NCBI RefSeq assembly: GCF_017168195.1
Contig: NZ_JADNYL010000001.1
Coordinates: 496,001 to 560,000 of the forward strand
Direction: 5' to 3'
DNA length: 64,000 nucleotides
From: Thalassotalea sp. G2M2-11
GTDB taxonomy: Bacteria > Pseudomonadota > Gammaproteobacteria > Enterobacterales > Alteromonadaceae
Shown here: positions 36,475 to 45,657 of the stretch, one piece after another
Numbering within the stretch: position 1 is the first letter of the stretch
Layout of the letters: every line of letters starts with the position of its first letter
Made by a program: the position numbers and the translations under genes
The notes under the pieces: model-generated
What the model was told of the DNA's origin: nothing
Seen by the model: the letters and a program-made list of their open reading frames with translations, nothing else
Databases searched by the model: none

Positions 36475-37172
36475 TGAAAAAGTTATTAATTGCATTATTA
36501 ACTGTAGTTCCTATGCTGGCTTTAGCGGCAGGATCATCAGTACATTTGGATAAAGCAAACAATGATTTAACGGATAAAGAATCACTTAAGCGTGGTTTCG
36601 AAGCTTATTTAAACTATTGTTTAGGTTGTCACCAATTACAATACCAGCGCTATAATCGTACATTTGCCGATTTAGGTATTGATGAAAAAGAAGGTGTGGC
36701 AAACTGGATGCCAACGGGTGAAAAACCAGGTGATCATATTACTAATACCATGCCAGCTAAAGAAGCGGCAAAATGGTTTGGTACAACACCACCTGATTTA
36801 ACATTGGAAGCACGTTTTAGAAGCCCGGATTATATTTATACCTATTTACATTCTTTCTATCAGGATGATTCACGCCCATTTGGTGTTAACAATAAAGTGT
36901 TTAAAGATGTTGGTATGCCGCATGTGCTACAAGATCTTCAAGGTTTAAAAACCATTGATGAACACGGTAACTTATCACCTGCTACTGGCGGTACGATGAC
37001 AGCGGAAGAATATGACGCATTTGTGCGTGATATTGTTAACTTCTTAGAGTATGTCGGTGAACCAAATAAACTTGAGCGTGAAGCTCTTGGCTATTGGGTA
37101 CTAGGCTTCTTAGTAATTTTATTTATCTTTTCATATTTACTTAAGAAAGAATATTGGAGAGATGTACACTAA
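36474..37172 (+). CDS. petC: cytochrome c1
   Basis: 232 aa. A signal peptide (LLIALLTVVPMLALA) leads to the haem-c motif CLGCH at residues 49-53; MPHVLQDLQG holds the probable axial Met. A C-terminal membrane anchor (about 206-224, VLGFLVILFIFSYLLKK) is followed by EYWRDVH. It accepts electrons from the Rieske protein. It is the last gene of petABC, with a strong terminator at 37200-37227. Confidence 0.96.
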   Translation: MKKLLIALLTVVPMLALAAGSSVHLDKANNDLTDKESLKRGFEAYLNYCLGCHQLQYQRYNRTFADLGIDEKEGVANWMPTGEKPGDHITNTMPAKEAAKWFGTTPPDLTLEARFRSPDYIYTYLHSFYQDDSRPFGVNNKVFKDVGMPHVLQDLQGLKTIDEHGNLSPATGGTMTAEEYDAFVRDIVNFLEYVGEPNKLEREALGYWVLGFLVILFIFSYLLKKEYWRDVH

Positions 37173-37199
37173 TATTGCATTAGTGTCGTAAAATATTTT

Positions 37200-37227
37200 G
37201 GGGGCATTTGCCCCCTTTGTTAGTTTT
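37200..37227 (+). terminator. petABC terminator
   Basis: GGGGGCA-TT-TGCCCCC (37200-37215) is a GC-rich 7-bp hairpin followed by TTTGTTAGTTTTT, 28 bp after the petC stop. Confidence 0.85.
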
Positions 37228-37252
37228 TAATTTGTAGAAATTTGGAGGCGAA

Positions 37253-37894
37253 ATGGCCGTTGCTGCAAACAAACGCTCTGTAATGACTTTGTATTCTCAT
37301 GCAGATGATATGTATAGCCATCAAACTCGTATTGTCTTGGCTGAAAAAGGCGTTGGTGTAGACATTCACTTGGTTGATATGGCGAATTTGCCAGAAGATT
37401 TATTAGATTTAAATCCTTATGGAACTGTACCTACACTAATTGATCGTGAATTAGCTTTGTATGAAGCGTCAATTATTATTGAGTATTTAGATGAGCGTTT
37501 TCCTCATCCGCCATTGATGCCAGTATATCCGGTATCTCGTGGTCGTAGTCGTTTAATGATGCATCGCGTTGAAAATGACTGGTACAGCTTAGCAAAAATC
37601 ATTTTAAATGGTCCTGCTGAACAAGCTGCTAAAGCACGTCAAGAGTTGAAAGAAAGCTTGTTAAGTGTAGCGCCAATTTTGAATGAAGCACCATATTTTA
37701 TGAGTGAAGAGTTCAGCTTGGTGGATTGCTACTTAGCACCATTACTATGGCGTTTACCGGTATTTGGTATTGAGCTTGAAGGTCAAGGTTCGAAAGAATT
37801 AAAGTCTTATATGCTTAAAATATTTGAGCGTGAATCATTTCAAGCCTCATTAACTGAAGCGGAACGTGAACTTCGCTTTGGTAGTGCAGTGTAA
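37253..37894 (+). CDS. sspA: stringent starvation protein A
   Basis: 213 aa with a glutathione-S-transferase fold: thioredoxin-like N-domain (MTLYSHADDMYSHQTRIVLAEKG, NPYGTVPTLIDRELALYEASIIIEYLDE) and a helical C-domain. The substitution of GST catalytic residues is usual for SspA, an RNA polymerase-associated regulator of stress and acid tolerance. ATG 37253 follows GGAGGCGAA. It sits in the conserved petC-sspA-sspB order, 6 bp before sspB. Confidence 0.95.
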   Translation: MAVAANKRSVMTLYSHADDMYSHQTRIVLAEKGVGVDIHLVDMANLPEDLLDLNPYGTVPTLIDRELALYEASIIIEYLDERFPHPPLMPVYPVSRGRSRLMMHRVENDWYSLAKIILNGPAEQAAKARQELKESLLSVAPILNEAPYFMSEEFSLVDCYLAPLLWRLPVFGIELEGQGSKELKSYMLKIFERESFQASLTEAERELRFGSAV

Positions 37895-37900
37895 GTTGTT

Positions 37901-38371
37901 ATGTCAACTCGTATGACTTCAACTAAGCCCTACATTGTTAGGGCTTTTTATGACTGGATTTCTGATAATCAGCTGACGCCTTATATTGTTGTTGATGTGA
38001 GCGTTTATGGTGTGATGGTGCCGATGGCATTTGTCAACGATGGCCAGGTTGTGCTGAATATCTCCTCATCTGCTGTTGGTGCTATTTCAATGGTAGGCGA
38101 GCAAATAGAATTCAGTGCTCGTTTTGGTGGTAAATTAGAAAACTTAGTGGTGCCTTATGGCGCAATTGCAGCGATATATGCAAAAGAAAATGGTGCTGGC
38201 ACCAATTTAGCCATTGAGCATCCTGAGGAGTCTGATGAAGTGAGTGAAGACAAAGCTGGTGCAACATTATCATCGGTTACGTCAACCAAGTCAGATAGTT
38301 CAGAGAAAGAAAGTGTTGATACAAATAAACCAAAGAAAAAAGGCAAACCTAGTTTGAAGGTGATCAAATAA
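37901..38371 (+). CDS. sspB: ClpXP protease specificity-enhancing factor SspB
   Basis: 156 aa. The N-terminal 105 residues are the substrate-binding domain (KPYIVRAFYDWISDNQLTPYIVVD), followed by an acidic flexible linker and a C-terminal XB tail KGKPSLKVIK that matches the RPALRVVK-type ClpX-docking motif. SspB hands ssrA-tagged proteins to ClpXP. It begins 6 bp after sspA and is followed by a terminator at 38409-38438. Confidence 0.95.
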   Translation: MSTRMTSTKPYIVRAFYDWISDNQLTPYIVVDVSVYGVMVPMAFVNDGQVVLNISSSAVGAISMVGEQIEFSARFGGKLENLVVPYGAIAAIYAKENGAGTNLAIEHPEESDEVSEDKAGATLSSVTSTKSDSSEKESVDTNKPKKKGKPSLKVIK

Positions 38372-38408
38372 AGCGTCCACTTAGGCAAAGCTTTTATCTT
38401 TGATAAAT

Positions 38409-38438
38409 AAAAAATCCATCAATTTGATGGATTTTTTT
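38409..38438. terminator. bidirectional terminator between sspB and dolP
   Basis: AAAAATCCATCAA (38410-38422) pairs with TTGATGGATTTTT (38424-38436), with A and T tracts on both sides. It suits the convergent sspB and dolP genes. Confidence 0.9.
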
Positions 38439-38468
38439 ATGGGGAATAGAAACCAAATAGTTTAGCGA

Positions 38469-39041
38469 TTAATCTTGGTATTCAAACATTTTAAAAACAC
38501 GATTGACGCCACCAATATGACGAGCGATTTCAACCGCTTCGTTTGCTTCATTGGTTTTGATCAACCCAAGTAAGAAAACCTCACCATTTTCAGTCACTAC
38601 TTTGATATTGGTTGCATCTACTTCATCACTTGAAAATAAGGCAGTTTTAACTTTAGACGTTAACCATACATCGTTGGTTTTAGTGGTAATTGAGGTGGTA
38701 TTACCGATGCGAATTTGATCATGAATTTGCTCAATTCCATCAATTTGATTGAGGGTTTTGATGGCTAAGTTCTTTAAATAGCGGTTTGGTGCTTGACCTA
38801 CGATCAGTACTTTGGCGTTGACACTGATCACTTGCAGATTCGTATTATCACTTAAACCGTCTACTTGAGCGAGCTTGCTGTGTGCAGCTAGTTCGATTTT
38901 CTGGTCATCAATTAGTTTACCAACGCTACGGTTGTCATTAATTACAGCTGCTCCACCGACAACGCCAACAACGGCAGCAGAAACACAGCCTTGTAACACA
39001 ATTACTGTGGTGGCGATTAACAGGTGTTTGAATTTGATCAT
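38469..39041 (-). CDS. dolP: BON-domain outer-membrane lipoprotein DolP (YraP)
   Basis: 190 aa. Lipobox LQGC with Cys19; then two BON domains, residues about 48-112 and 120-185 (VWLTSKVKTALFSSDEVDATNIKVVTENGEVFLLG). DolP binds anionic phospholipid and maintains outer-membrane integrity at the division site. A Gly/Ala stretch (VVGVVGGAAVINDNRS) after the Cys is typical of YraP. It is the last gene of the yraN-diaA-dolP run, 6 bp after diaA. Confidence 0.92.
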   Translation of the reverse strand: MIKFKHLLIATTVIVLQGCVSAAVVGVVGGAAVINDNRSVGKLIDDQKIELAAHSKLAQVDGLSDNTNLQVISVNAKVLIVGQAPNRYLKNLAIKTLNQIDGIEQIHDQIRIGNTTSITTKTNDVWLTSKVKTALFSSDEVDATNIKVVTENGEVFLLGLIKTNEANEAVEIARHIGGVNRVFKMFEYQD

Positions 39042-39047
39042 AGTGAG

Positions 39048-39644
<597 letters not shown>

Positions 39645-39666
39645 TCAATACTCCACTGGTTTGCTG

Positions 39667-40050
39667 TTAAAAGGCATTTTTTAGCCAAGTTATGTTGGGT
39701 GGATTGGTCGTGCCTTCAATAGCAACGACATCAAAACGACAACTGGTATTATATTCATTTAATCCGTGTTGTTGCAGAAAAAATTTAGCTGTTTGATGAA
39801 GTTTTTGTTGTTTAGTGTGGTTGACGGCATTAATTGCGCCACCAAAATTACTCTTTTGGCGAAATTTAACTTCAATAAATACTAAACAGTCATCATCTTG
39901 CATGATCAGATCGATTTCACCAAAACGGCTGTGAAAATTTTTATCGACGCTGACTAAGCCTTGCTCGCTCAGAAAGTGCTCTGCTACTTGTTCCCACGCA
40001 GTACCTGTTGTGCGAGATGAGCATTGTTTATTGCTGCGAATCCATCGCAA
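39667..40050 (-). CDS. yraN: UPF0102 endonuclease-like protein YraN
   Basis: 127 aa. The fold of small Holliday-junction-resolvase-like nucleases is shown by AEHFLSEQGLVSVDKNFHSRFGEIDLIMQDDDCLVFIEVKFRQ, in pieces the GEIDLI and VEVK motifs with Glu/Asp/Lys catalytic residues, and FDVVAIEG. The function in vivo is not settled. It overlaps the 3' end of lpoA by 23 bp, so the start may be a little further in, but the overlap is common in this operon. Confidence 0.92.
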   Translation of the reverse strand: MRWIRSNKQCSSRTTGTAWEQVAEHFLSEQGLVSVDKNFHSRFGEIDLIMQDDDCLVFIEVKFRQKSNFGGAINAVNHTKQQKLHQTAKFFLQQHGLNEYNTSCRFDVVAIEGTTNPPNITWLKNAF

Positions 40051-41875
40051 TTTCTTCCACCTTGTCCTTTTGGTAGCTCCCCCATAGTAAACTGCGGGTG
40101 AGGATGCCTTGTTGAGTTAACTTGATAATGCCCGTTTGTCCATAATGACGGATATAAGGCACTTGTTTCAATGCAGAGAATTTGTTAATTAACGCTAAAC
40201 TATCGTAGCCCATGGCAAAAATGCGTTTCAGGTTATCATTCGTGTTTGGCCAAATACTGTCGACTAATTGTTTTAAGGCTTGGTTTTGTTGCTTGCTTTT
40301 TAACAGCCAGGGCATTTCAGTAAATTGTAAGCCAGTAAGGTCTCGACTATCGCTACTGTCGGCATTGTCACTATGACTTCGTGAACTAGCAAAAATCGGA
40401 ATGGCATCAGCAAACGGGCTAATGTTGACATCAATATACGGTTTAAGCAGCCGTGTTTCATTTGGCGTACTTACTAAGTAAATCATATCAATATCACGGC
40501 GGTTGCGTGCTTCTGTCTCTAATTTTTGTCGAATTCTTTGGTCTATTTCATCAATGCGATCCTGACTTTGCTTAATGCCTAAACTGATCTCTAATTGTTC
40601 CTGCATTTTACTGCGATCATCAAAAAAGATGATTTCAGGCGCTGAGCCAGTAATTTTCTGCCATTGATTAACAAAGGTGAGTGCTATTCGTTGGCTGACA
40701 TTATCACGCTGACTTAATACGATTGGGTGTTGGTATTGTTGACGGCTTAAGGTGGTAGCTGCCTGTATCGCTTCATCTTTTACATCCATAGAAAAAACCA
40801 TTTGAGAGGCTTTTATCTGTGCTTGTATGGGTAAATTTAATAAGAGTGTAGGTAAGGTGAGCGCCTCTTGTTGAATATAGGCATCGACATTAGGTTTTAA
40901 TAATGGACCAATCACATGATCAATGTTGTTATCTGCCAGGGTTTGGGCCAGTGTACTAAAGTCGAGCTGGTGTGAGTCGATAAATTTGAGGTGTAATTCG
41001 CTTGATGGGTTATAACCTGCTAACAAGCCTTGTTGAGCCGATTCACCAGCGTTTTTGTGTTTGCCAGATAAGGGTAAAATAACAGCGATGTTCGTGGGTG
41101 GCTGTTCGTTCGTTTTCACGGCGGTTAACTGCTTAGCAATTAATTTGGCAGGGTGCTCAGGGAAGTTTCTGCGCCATTGGGTTAAGTAACGATTAAAACT
41201 GGCAGCTTGGTGACCAAAACGATGAGCAAAATTAAGTAATTGCTGCCAACCAGCTATTTGTGGAGGAGCAAGCGCAACTAACTGCTCAACTTGCCATTGT
41301 GACAATGCATTTAATCGCTGCCATACGTGGTTAATTTCTTCTGCTGACGGTGACGGATTAAAGTGGAAAGCGCGTAATGTTGCGTCAGCTGCGATCAATG
41401 GTAAGCCTCGTTGATATTGCACTTTAGCTAATAATTGAAAGTACTTTTGGCCAAGTTGTGACTCATCCTCTATGATTGACGTTGCTTGTTGCAGGCTTTG
41501 GTAAGACAACTCAATTTCATCAAGAAGATATAAATTCTCAGCTTTTATCAGCTGTATTTGGTGGCGCTGTTCTTTTTCTGTAACCAGTGTCAGTAATTGT
41601 TGTGCTAACCATAACGATTTTGCGTAATTTTGCTCTACAAGATATTGCTCGCTGGCTTGTTGTAATAGAGCAATGGCTTGTTCAGTGTCGGCTTTTTTGG
41701 CTTGCGATAAAATGTAATCACCGCTAATGCTGATTGTTTGTTCGACTTTACTAGGTTGCTCAGTGGTTGTTGGGCGAGTGGTTACTTTCGGACTTGCACA
41801 ACCAAACATGACGCTTAAAAGCAGTAAAGTGATAGTTAAAAAAGGCAAAAAACGCTTAATATAAATAGTGTTCAC
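40028..41875 (-). CDS. lpoA: penicillin-binding protein activator LpoA
   Basis: 615 aa from GTG 41875, giving a clean lipoprotein signal (ITLLLLSVMFGC, Cys26). A GTG at 41899 or the longer frame to 41986 would overlap the divergent rsmI start. The N-terminal half is TPR-like helical repeats (residues about 40-240); the C-terminal half is a periplasmic-binding-protein fold (NIAVILPLSGKHKNAGESAQQG, HVIGPLLK). LpoA is an outer-membrane lipoprotein that stimulates the transpeptidase PBP1A. It heads the lpoA-yraN-diaA-dolP operon and is divergent from rsmI, as in E. coli. Confidence 0.93.
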   Translation of the reverse strand: MNTIYIKRFLPFLTITLLLLSVMFGCASPKVTTRPTTTEQPSKVEQTISISGDYILSQAKKADTEQAIALLQQASEQYLVEQNYAKSLWLAQQLLTLVTEKEQRHQIQLIKAENLYLLDEIELSYQSLQQATSIIEDESQLGQKYFQLLAKVQYQRGLPLIAADATLRAFHFNPSPSAEEINHVWQRLNALSQWQVEQLVALAPPQIAGWQQLLNFAHRFGHQAASFNRYLTQWRRNFPEHPAKLIAKQLTAVKTNEQPPTNIAVILPLSGKHKNAGESAQQGLLAGYNPSSELHLKFIDSHQLDFSTLAQTLADNNIDHVIGPLLKPNVDAYIQQEALTLPTLLLNLPIQAQIKASQMVFSMDVKDEAIQAATTLSRQQYQHPIVLSQRDNVSQRIALTFVNQWQKITGSAPEIIFFDDRSKMQEQLEISLGIKQSQDRIDEIDQRIRQKLETEARNRRDIDMIYLVSTPNETRLLKPYIDVNISPFADAIPIFASSRSHSDNADSSDSRDLTGLQFTEMPWLLKSKQQNQALKQLVDSIWPNTNDNLKRIFAMGYDSLALINKFSALKQVPYIRHYGQTGIIKLTQQGILTRSLLWGSYQKDKVEEIAMDSQQ

Positions 41876-41955
41876 AAAGAAAATCTGTATTTTATTCACG
41901 GAATTAACTTTATAATAAACGTCATCTTCCTTAGTCACAACATAAGTATTGATAA

Positions 41956-42804
41956 ATGGCCGCACAAGACTCAAAAACAGGTACACTCTTTATTGTTGCA
42001 ACCCCAATAGGAAATTTATCTGATATTACTCAACGGGCTATTTCTGTCTTAACTGAGGTGGATGTTATTGCCTGTGAAGATACACGCCATACTAAAAAGT
42101 TGCTCTCAGCCTTTTCAATCACAAATAAAACTTTATCGTTACATGATCATAATGAAAGGCAAAAACAAGACTATATTGCCGAGCTGTTACTTGCGGGTAA
42201 TGATGTGGCATTAGTCTCGGATGCGGGCACACCGTTGATTAGTGACCCTGGTTTTCACTTAGTCAGGCATTGTCGACAGCTTGGCTTAAAAGTTTCTCCT
42301 ATTCCTGGTGCTTGTGCCGCTATTGCTGCTTTATCGGTGGCGGGTTTACCTACAGATAGATTTACCTTTGAAGGGTTTTTGCCGTCTAAATCAACCGCAC
42401 GTAAAAAGGTATTTGAGTCAATTCAAAACGAATCCCGTACCGTCGTTTTTTACGATGCACCGCGACGTGCGATTGATACGGTAAGTGATATTGTCGAGGT
42501 CTTAGGGCCTGAACGACATATTGTGATCGCACGTGAATTAACTAAAGCATTCGAGACTATTCATGGTGATAGCGCCGGTAATTTTTTAGCTTGGCTACAA
42601 CAAGATGCTAATCAACTCAAAGGTGAGATGGTGTTAATAATTGAAGGGTTAGTTAAACAAGAAAACCAGCTGTCAGAAAGTGCTATTTCGTTGTTAAAGC
42701 TATTGTTAAATGAACTACCTCCTAAAAAAGCCTGTGCAATTGTTGCGCAGCAATATCAATTAAATAAGAAAACATTGTATGAATATGCGTTATCATGTAA
42801 ATGA
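41956..42804 (+). CDS. rsmI: 16S rRNA (cytidine-1402-2'-O)-methyltransferase
   Basis: 282 aa. The tetrapyrrole-methylase-like fold is shown by LFIVATPIGNLSDITQRAI, CEDTRHTKKLL, ALVSDAGTPLISDPG, IPGACAAIAALSVAGLPTDRFTFEGFLP and IARELTKAFE. RsmI methylates the ribose of C1402 in the ribosomal decoding centre. ATG 41956. Divergent from lpoA with a shared upstream region of about 80 bp. Confidence 0.95.
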   Translation: MAAQDSKTGTLFIVATPIGNLSDITQRAISVLTEVDVIACEDTRHTKKLLSAFSITNKTLSLHDHNERQKQDYIAELLLAGNDVALVSDAGTPLISDPGFHLVRHCRQLGLKVSPIPGACAAIAALSVAGLPTDRFTFEGFLPSKSTARKKVFESIQNESRTVVFYDAPRRAIDTVSDIVEVLGPERHIVIARELTKAFETIHGDSAGNFLAWLQQDANQLKGEMVLIIEGLVKQENQLSESAISLLKLLLNELPPKKACAIVAQQYQLNKKTLYEYALSCK

Positions 42805-42839
42805 TAACCTAATCACTGCCTTAATCAGGGATTTCCCTT

Positions 42840-43220
42840 ATGACAATACATGGTAAATATAACGTTGAGTTAATAGATAATATTTTATTTGTAAAGCTAA
42901 GTGGTAGTTTCAATTGTGCAGGAACCGAAGCTTATGTTGCAACTGTAAAACAATATATCGCAGAGTTAGCAGGACAACCATTTGCTATGTTAATTGATGA
43001 TTTAGATGTGGAAGGCGGCACCCCTGAAGCTTATCAAAAATTGAATGATTACAATGAATGGTTGGTGAGTCAGCCCATTGTCGGCAAAGCTTTTATTATT
43101 AAATCGTTAGCAATAAAAGAAATTGTACTTGAACGGACACCTTCACTTAAACAGCAACAAATTGAGTTTTTTCAAGATGTTGAATCTGCTGAACAATGGT
43201 TGCGGGATAAACTAAGATAA
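42840..43220 (+). CDS. SpoIIAA/STAS-like hypothetical protein (paralog of 25288-25707)
   Basis: 126 aa, soluble. The strand/helix pattern (ILFVKLSGSFNCAGTEAYVATVKQ, GQPFAMLIDDLD, KAFIIKS, FFQDVESAEQWLRDKL) matches the related protein at 25288-25707. It lies 35 bp after rsmI on the same strand and ends about 6 bp before the rnpB promoter, so it may be the last gene of the rsmI transcript. The function is unknown. Confidence 0.72.
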   Translation: MTIHGKYNVELIDNILFVKLSGSFNCAGTEAYVATVKQYIAELAGQPFAMLIDDLDVEGGTPEAYQKLNDYNEWLVSQPIVGKAFIIKSLAIKEIVLERTPSLKQQQIEFFQDVESAEQWLRDKLR

Positions 43221-43225
43221 ATACT

Positions 43226-43254
43226 TTGGCGCGATTGATTATTTGGGGTAGAAT
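43226..43254 (+). promoter_or_regulatory. rnpB sigma-70 promoter
   Basis: TTGGCG (43226-43231), a 17-bp spacer and TAGAAT (43249-43254), followed by a GC-rich discriminator (GCGCGCC). Transcription would start at the first base of P1, 43262. The spacing is ideal. Confidence 0.8.
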
Positions 43255-43261
43255 GCGCGCC

Positions 43262-43660
43262 GAGTTGACGAGACAATCGCTGCCTCATCGTGGTACTTTC
43301 GAGTATACGGGTGAGGGGGAGGAAAGTCCGGGCTCCAAAGAGCAGGGTGCCAGATAACGTCTGGGCGGCGTAAGCCGACGACAAGTGCAGCAGAGAGAAG
43401 ACCGCCGATGGCTGCTTTCTATTTCGGTAGAGCGTAGCACAGGTAAGGCTGAAAGGGTGCGGTAAGAGCGCACCGGGCGACTAGTAATAGTTTGCAGCAG
43501 GGTAAACTCCACCCGGAGCAAGACCAAATAGGAATTCGTACGGCGTGGCTCGCGTTGAATTCGGGTAGGTTGCTTGAGCTATGGAGCGATCCATAGCCTA
43601 GACGAATGATTGTCACTTTTCTTCGGAAAAGATACAGAACCCGGCTTATATGTTGACTTA
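43262..43660 (+). ncRNA. rnpB: RNase P RNA (type A)
   Basis: About 399 nt. Conserved core elements are seen in order: GAGGGGGAGGAAAGTCCGGG at 43313-43332, AGGGTGCCAGATAACGTCTGGG, a GTAAGCCGACGACA-like loop, GAAAGGGTGCGGTAAGAGCGCACCGGGCGA in pieces, and ATACAGAACCCGGCTTAT near the 3' end. The 5' GAGTTGACG (43262-43270) pairs with TGTTGACTT (43651-43659) to close P1 with wobble pairs. It is the catalytic RNA that processes the 5' ends of tRNA precursors. It has its own promoter at 43226-43254 and a terminator at 43672-43709. Confidence 0.95.
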
Positions 43661-43671
43661 ACACTTTTAGT

Positions 43672-43709
43672 AACCGCTTGTTTTTCTTTATGTTAAACAA
43701 GCGGTTTTC
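43672..43709 (+). terminator. rnpB terminator
   Basis: AACCGCTTGTTT (43672-43683) pairs with AAACAAGCGGTT (43695-43706), a 12-bp stem followed by TTCT. It lies just after the RNase P RNA 3' end. Confidence 0.85.
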
Positions 43710-44364
43710 TAAAATTCCTTTTATATCAAATGATTAAAGTAAAAAATGGTACACCTTTTGGTACACCAAATTTAAAAAATTCATTAAATACTTCCTTATT
43801 TTATCAGTTCTAATTCGAATTTAATTTTCCACTATTCAACTGGAGTTATTGTTTAGATTGAAATTTATTTTTGATAGACTCGAAACTTAGTTTTAATTCC
43901 TTAAATTTCAAAAGATTAATGGATTCGTAGCAAATTATGATACACCAAATTGTTCACCGTTTTATTTATGATCTTTTACTCTCATTGAATTTGAAACAGT
44001 GCGAGTTGCGAGAATACAGCTATCTTAATCGTTGCTGATAAATTACTAATCGCTATTCTGACAATATTAATTGATAGACTATTCATGCTGAGATGATGTG
44101 AAAAAATAGTTATCAATAGACTAAAGTTGATTGATATCTGAAAATGACTATTTGATTGCCATTAAATGGCCAAAATTAGTTATACCATTACATTAGACAC
44201 TAGTTTAATTCCATCCGAGTTTTCACAAACCAAGGGTGCTATAAGCAGTTAGGAATATCCGATATTACAATCAGATCAGGTTGTATACATCAAATAATGA
44301 GTGTTCTTTAATTGAGTTGAGTCGTCCGCAATAAATGTGTCTTTTATTGCTTGAGCAGAATAAT
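43710..44364. other. AT-rich 655-bp region with tandem GGTACACC-type doublets
   Basis: No ORF. A doublet of GGTACACC occurs at 43748-43755 and 43760-43767, with starts 12 bp apart. A second, degenerate doublet, GATACACC at 43939-43946 and TGTTCACC at 43951-43958, again has starts 12 bp apart. The pattern resembles paired arm-type sites of integrases at integration regions and suggests the scar of a lost element downstream of rnpB. No integrase gene remains. Confidence 0.4.
43748..43767 (+). repeat. direct repeat doublet GGTACACC
   Basis: Two exact copies of GGTACACC with starts 12 bp apart, AT-rich between and after. A weaker copy of the doublet lies at 43939-43958. Confidence 0.6.
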
Positions 44365-45393
44365 TCACGATTTGTGTTGAATTTTAGTCTTTTTATAGTG
44401 GCTGGGAGAGATGCTAAACCAGCTTTTAAAACTTCGACTAAACGCCGAAAATTCTGAATAGCCTAGATTTAATGCAAGTGCAGTCATGGACATATCATCT
44501 GTTTGTATCACCCGTAACGCTACGTCTTTTCTGGTGTGCTCCAATAAGTCTCGATAAGTGGTGTTATGCGCTTGCAGCATTCTTTCCAGTTTTTTCTGGT
44601 GAATGCCCAAACTTAAGGCAATATTTTGTTTACTGCAGTCACCTGTGGGTAATAGCATATTGATTGCGTGACACACCACTGCTACCGGATCTAACTCGTT
44701 TGAAGCTTGCTGTGAATGGAACTGTTTGGCAACAATGTCATTCACTAAATTTTCAGGCATCAGCGGTTTGGACTGTAACACCTTTGCTGAAAAATGAATG
44801 GAGTCGCTCTCGCTTTCAAAAACAACTTTGGGTTTGTAGGCATTGATGTAATTTTGCCGACCAGTATCAGTAGTTGATTGCTTGAAATGAATACTATCTG
44901 CTTTCCATTGATGCCCTGTCATATCGAGAAGCATTTGATAAATGATGGCGATACTTAGTTGCATCAGTTGAGGGTAACGCTGTTGCTGGTTGACTAAAAT
45001 ATCAATTTTAATTGCGCATTGCTCTTCGGTGACGGGCTCGATATCTAAAATGGCACCTTGTGCGTGCATATAGGTATATTTCTGTGCAATTTTTAGCGCA
45101 TCTCCTATCGTCTGTTGCTGACACATAAAGGCACCAATTAGTCCTACTGTGGTCATATTTTGGCGTAAACCAAGCGCAGTACCAAAGCTGGAAATATTGA
45201 GTTGTTTCGCAGTGATTTCTAACAGATCACCTAAATGACTATACAGAATCATATTGTCAGGGTCGTGCAATTGCGCAGGTATAATATTAGCGGCTGACAT
45301 CAGCTCGATGGGATCGCCTCCCAGTTCTTGTACTAATTCAATATAACCCGAAAGAGAGCCCGCTCTTACGTAGTATTGCAGGTCTTTTCCCAT
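44365..45393 (-). CDS. AraC-family transcriptional regulator (OruR/ArgR-like arrangement)
   Basis: 342 aa from ATG 45393; a GTG at 45408 is possible, but AGGTGGGAA sits in between as a ribosome site. An N-terminal Arabinose_bd-type region (YYVRAGSLSGYIELVQELGGDP) covers about 1-190, and a C-terminal double HTH about 235-335 (IALSLGIHQKKLERMLQAHNTTYRDLLEHTRKDVAL, ALNLGYSEFSAFSRSFKSWFSISPSHY in pieces). It is divergent from the TonB receptor at 45658, so it probably controls the catabolic cluster in response to a ligand. Confidence 0.9.
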   Translation of the reverse strand: MGKDLQYYVRAGSLSGYIELVQELGGDPIELMSAANIIPAQLHDPDNMILYSHLGDLLEITAKQLNISSFGTALGLRQNMTTVGLIGAFMCQQQTIGDALKIAQKYTYMHAQGAILDIEPVTEEQCAIKIDILVNQQQRYPQLMQLSIAIIYQMLLDMTGHQWKADSIHFKQSTTDTGRQNYINAYKPKVVFESESDSIHFSAKVLQSKPLMPENLVNDIVAKQFHSQQASNELDPVAVVCHAINMLLPTGDCSKQNIALSLGIHQKKLERMLQAHNTTYRDLLEHTRKDVALRVIQTDDMSMTALALNLGYSEFSAFSRSFKSWFSISPSHYKKTKIQHKS

Positions 45394-45657
45394 AATCACA
45401 ATTCCCACCTATAATTACCTGTTATTAACATTTCCATCAACCTTTTTACGCTAATCGTTGTCTTATAATGTCATGTTGATGTCTTAAATTGTCAAGTCTT
45501 TGGTGAGTAATAAGTGCTAAATATAATAAAGAGTACGTGCACAAAAAAAATACAAAGTACGACTCATTAATAAGCGCGAAGACAATAAAAAATATAGCGC
45601 TCAAATAAAAAAATAATAAAAACAGTAAATTACAGTTATACAACGCAAGGTGTTATC
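45394..45657. promoter_or_regulatory. divergent regulatory region between AraC-type regulator and TonB receptor
   Basis: 264 bp, very AT-rich (an A-run at 45541-45549 and AAAAAAATAATAAAAA near 45607). It must hold the promoters of the regulator and of the receptor cluster. No clear AraC site is seen. A short minus-strand frame inside it was rejected as a gene. Confidence 0.45.

Noticed and set aside
43172-43700. Minus-strand frames of 70-93 codons
   Set aside because: They lie antisense to the RNase P RNA and its terminator, and are shadows of a structured RNA.
45446-45643. 65-codon hydrophobic minus-strand frame between the AraC regulator and TonB receptor
   Set aside because: It starts with TTG, has no ribosome site, and its Phe/Leu richness is what AT-rich promoter DNA gives by chance.
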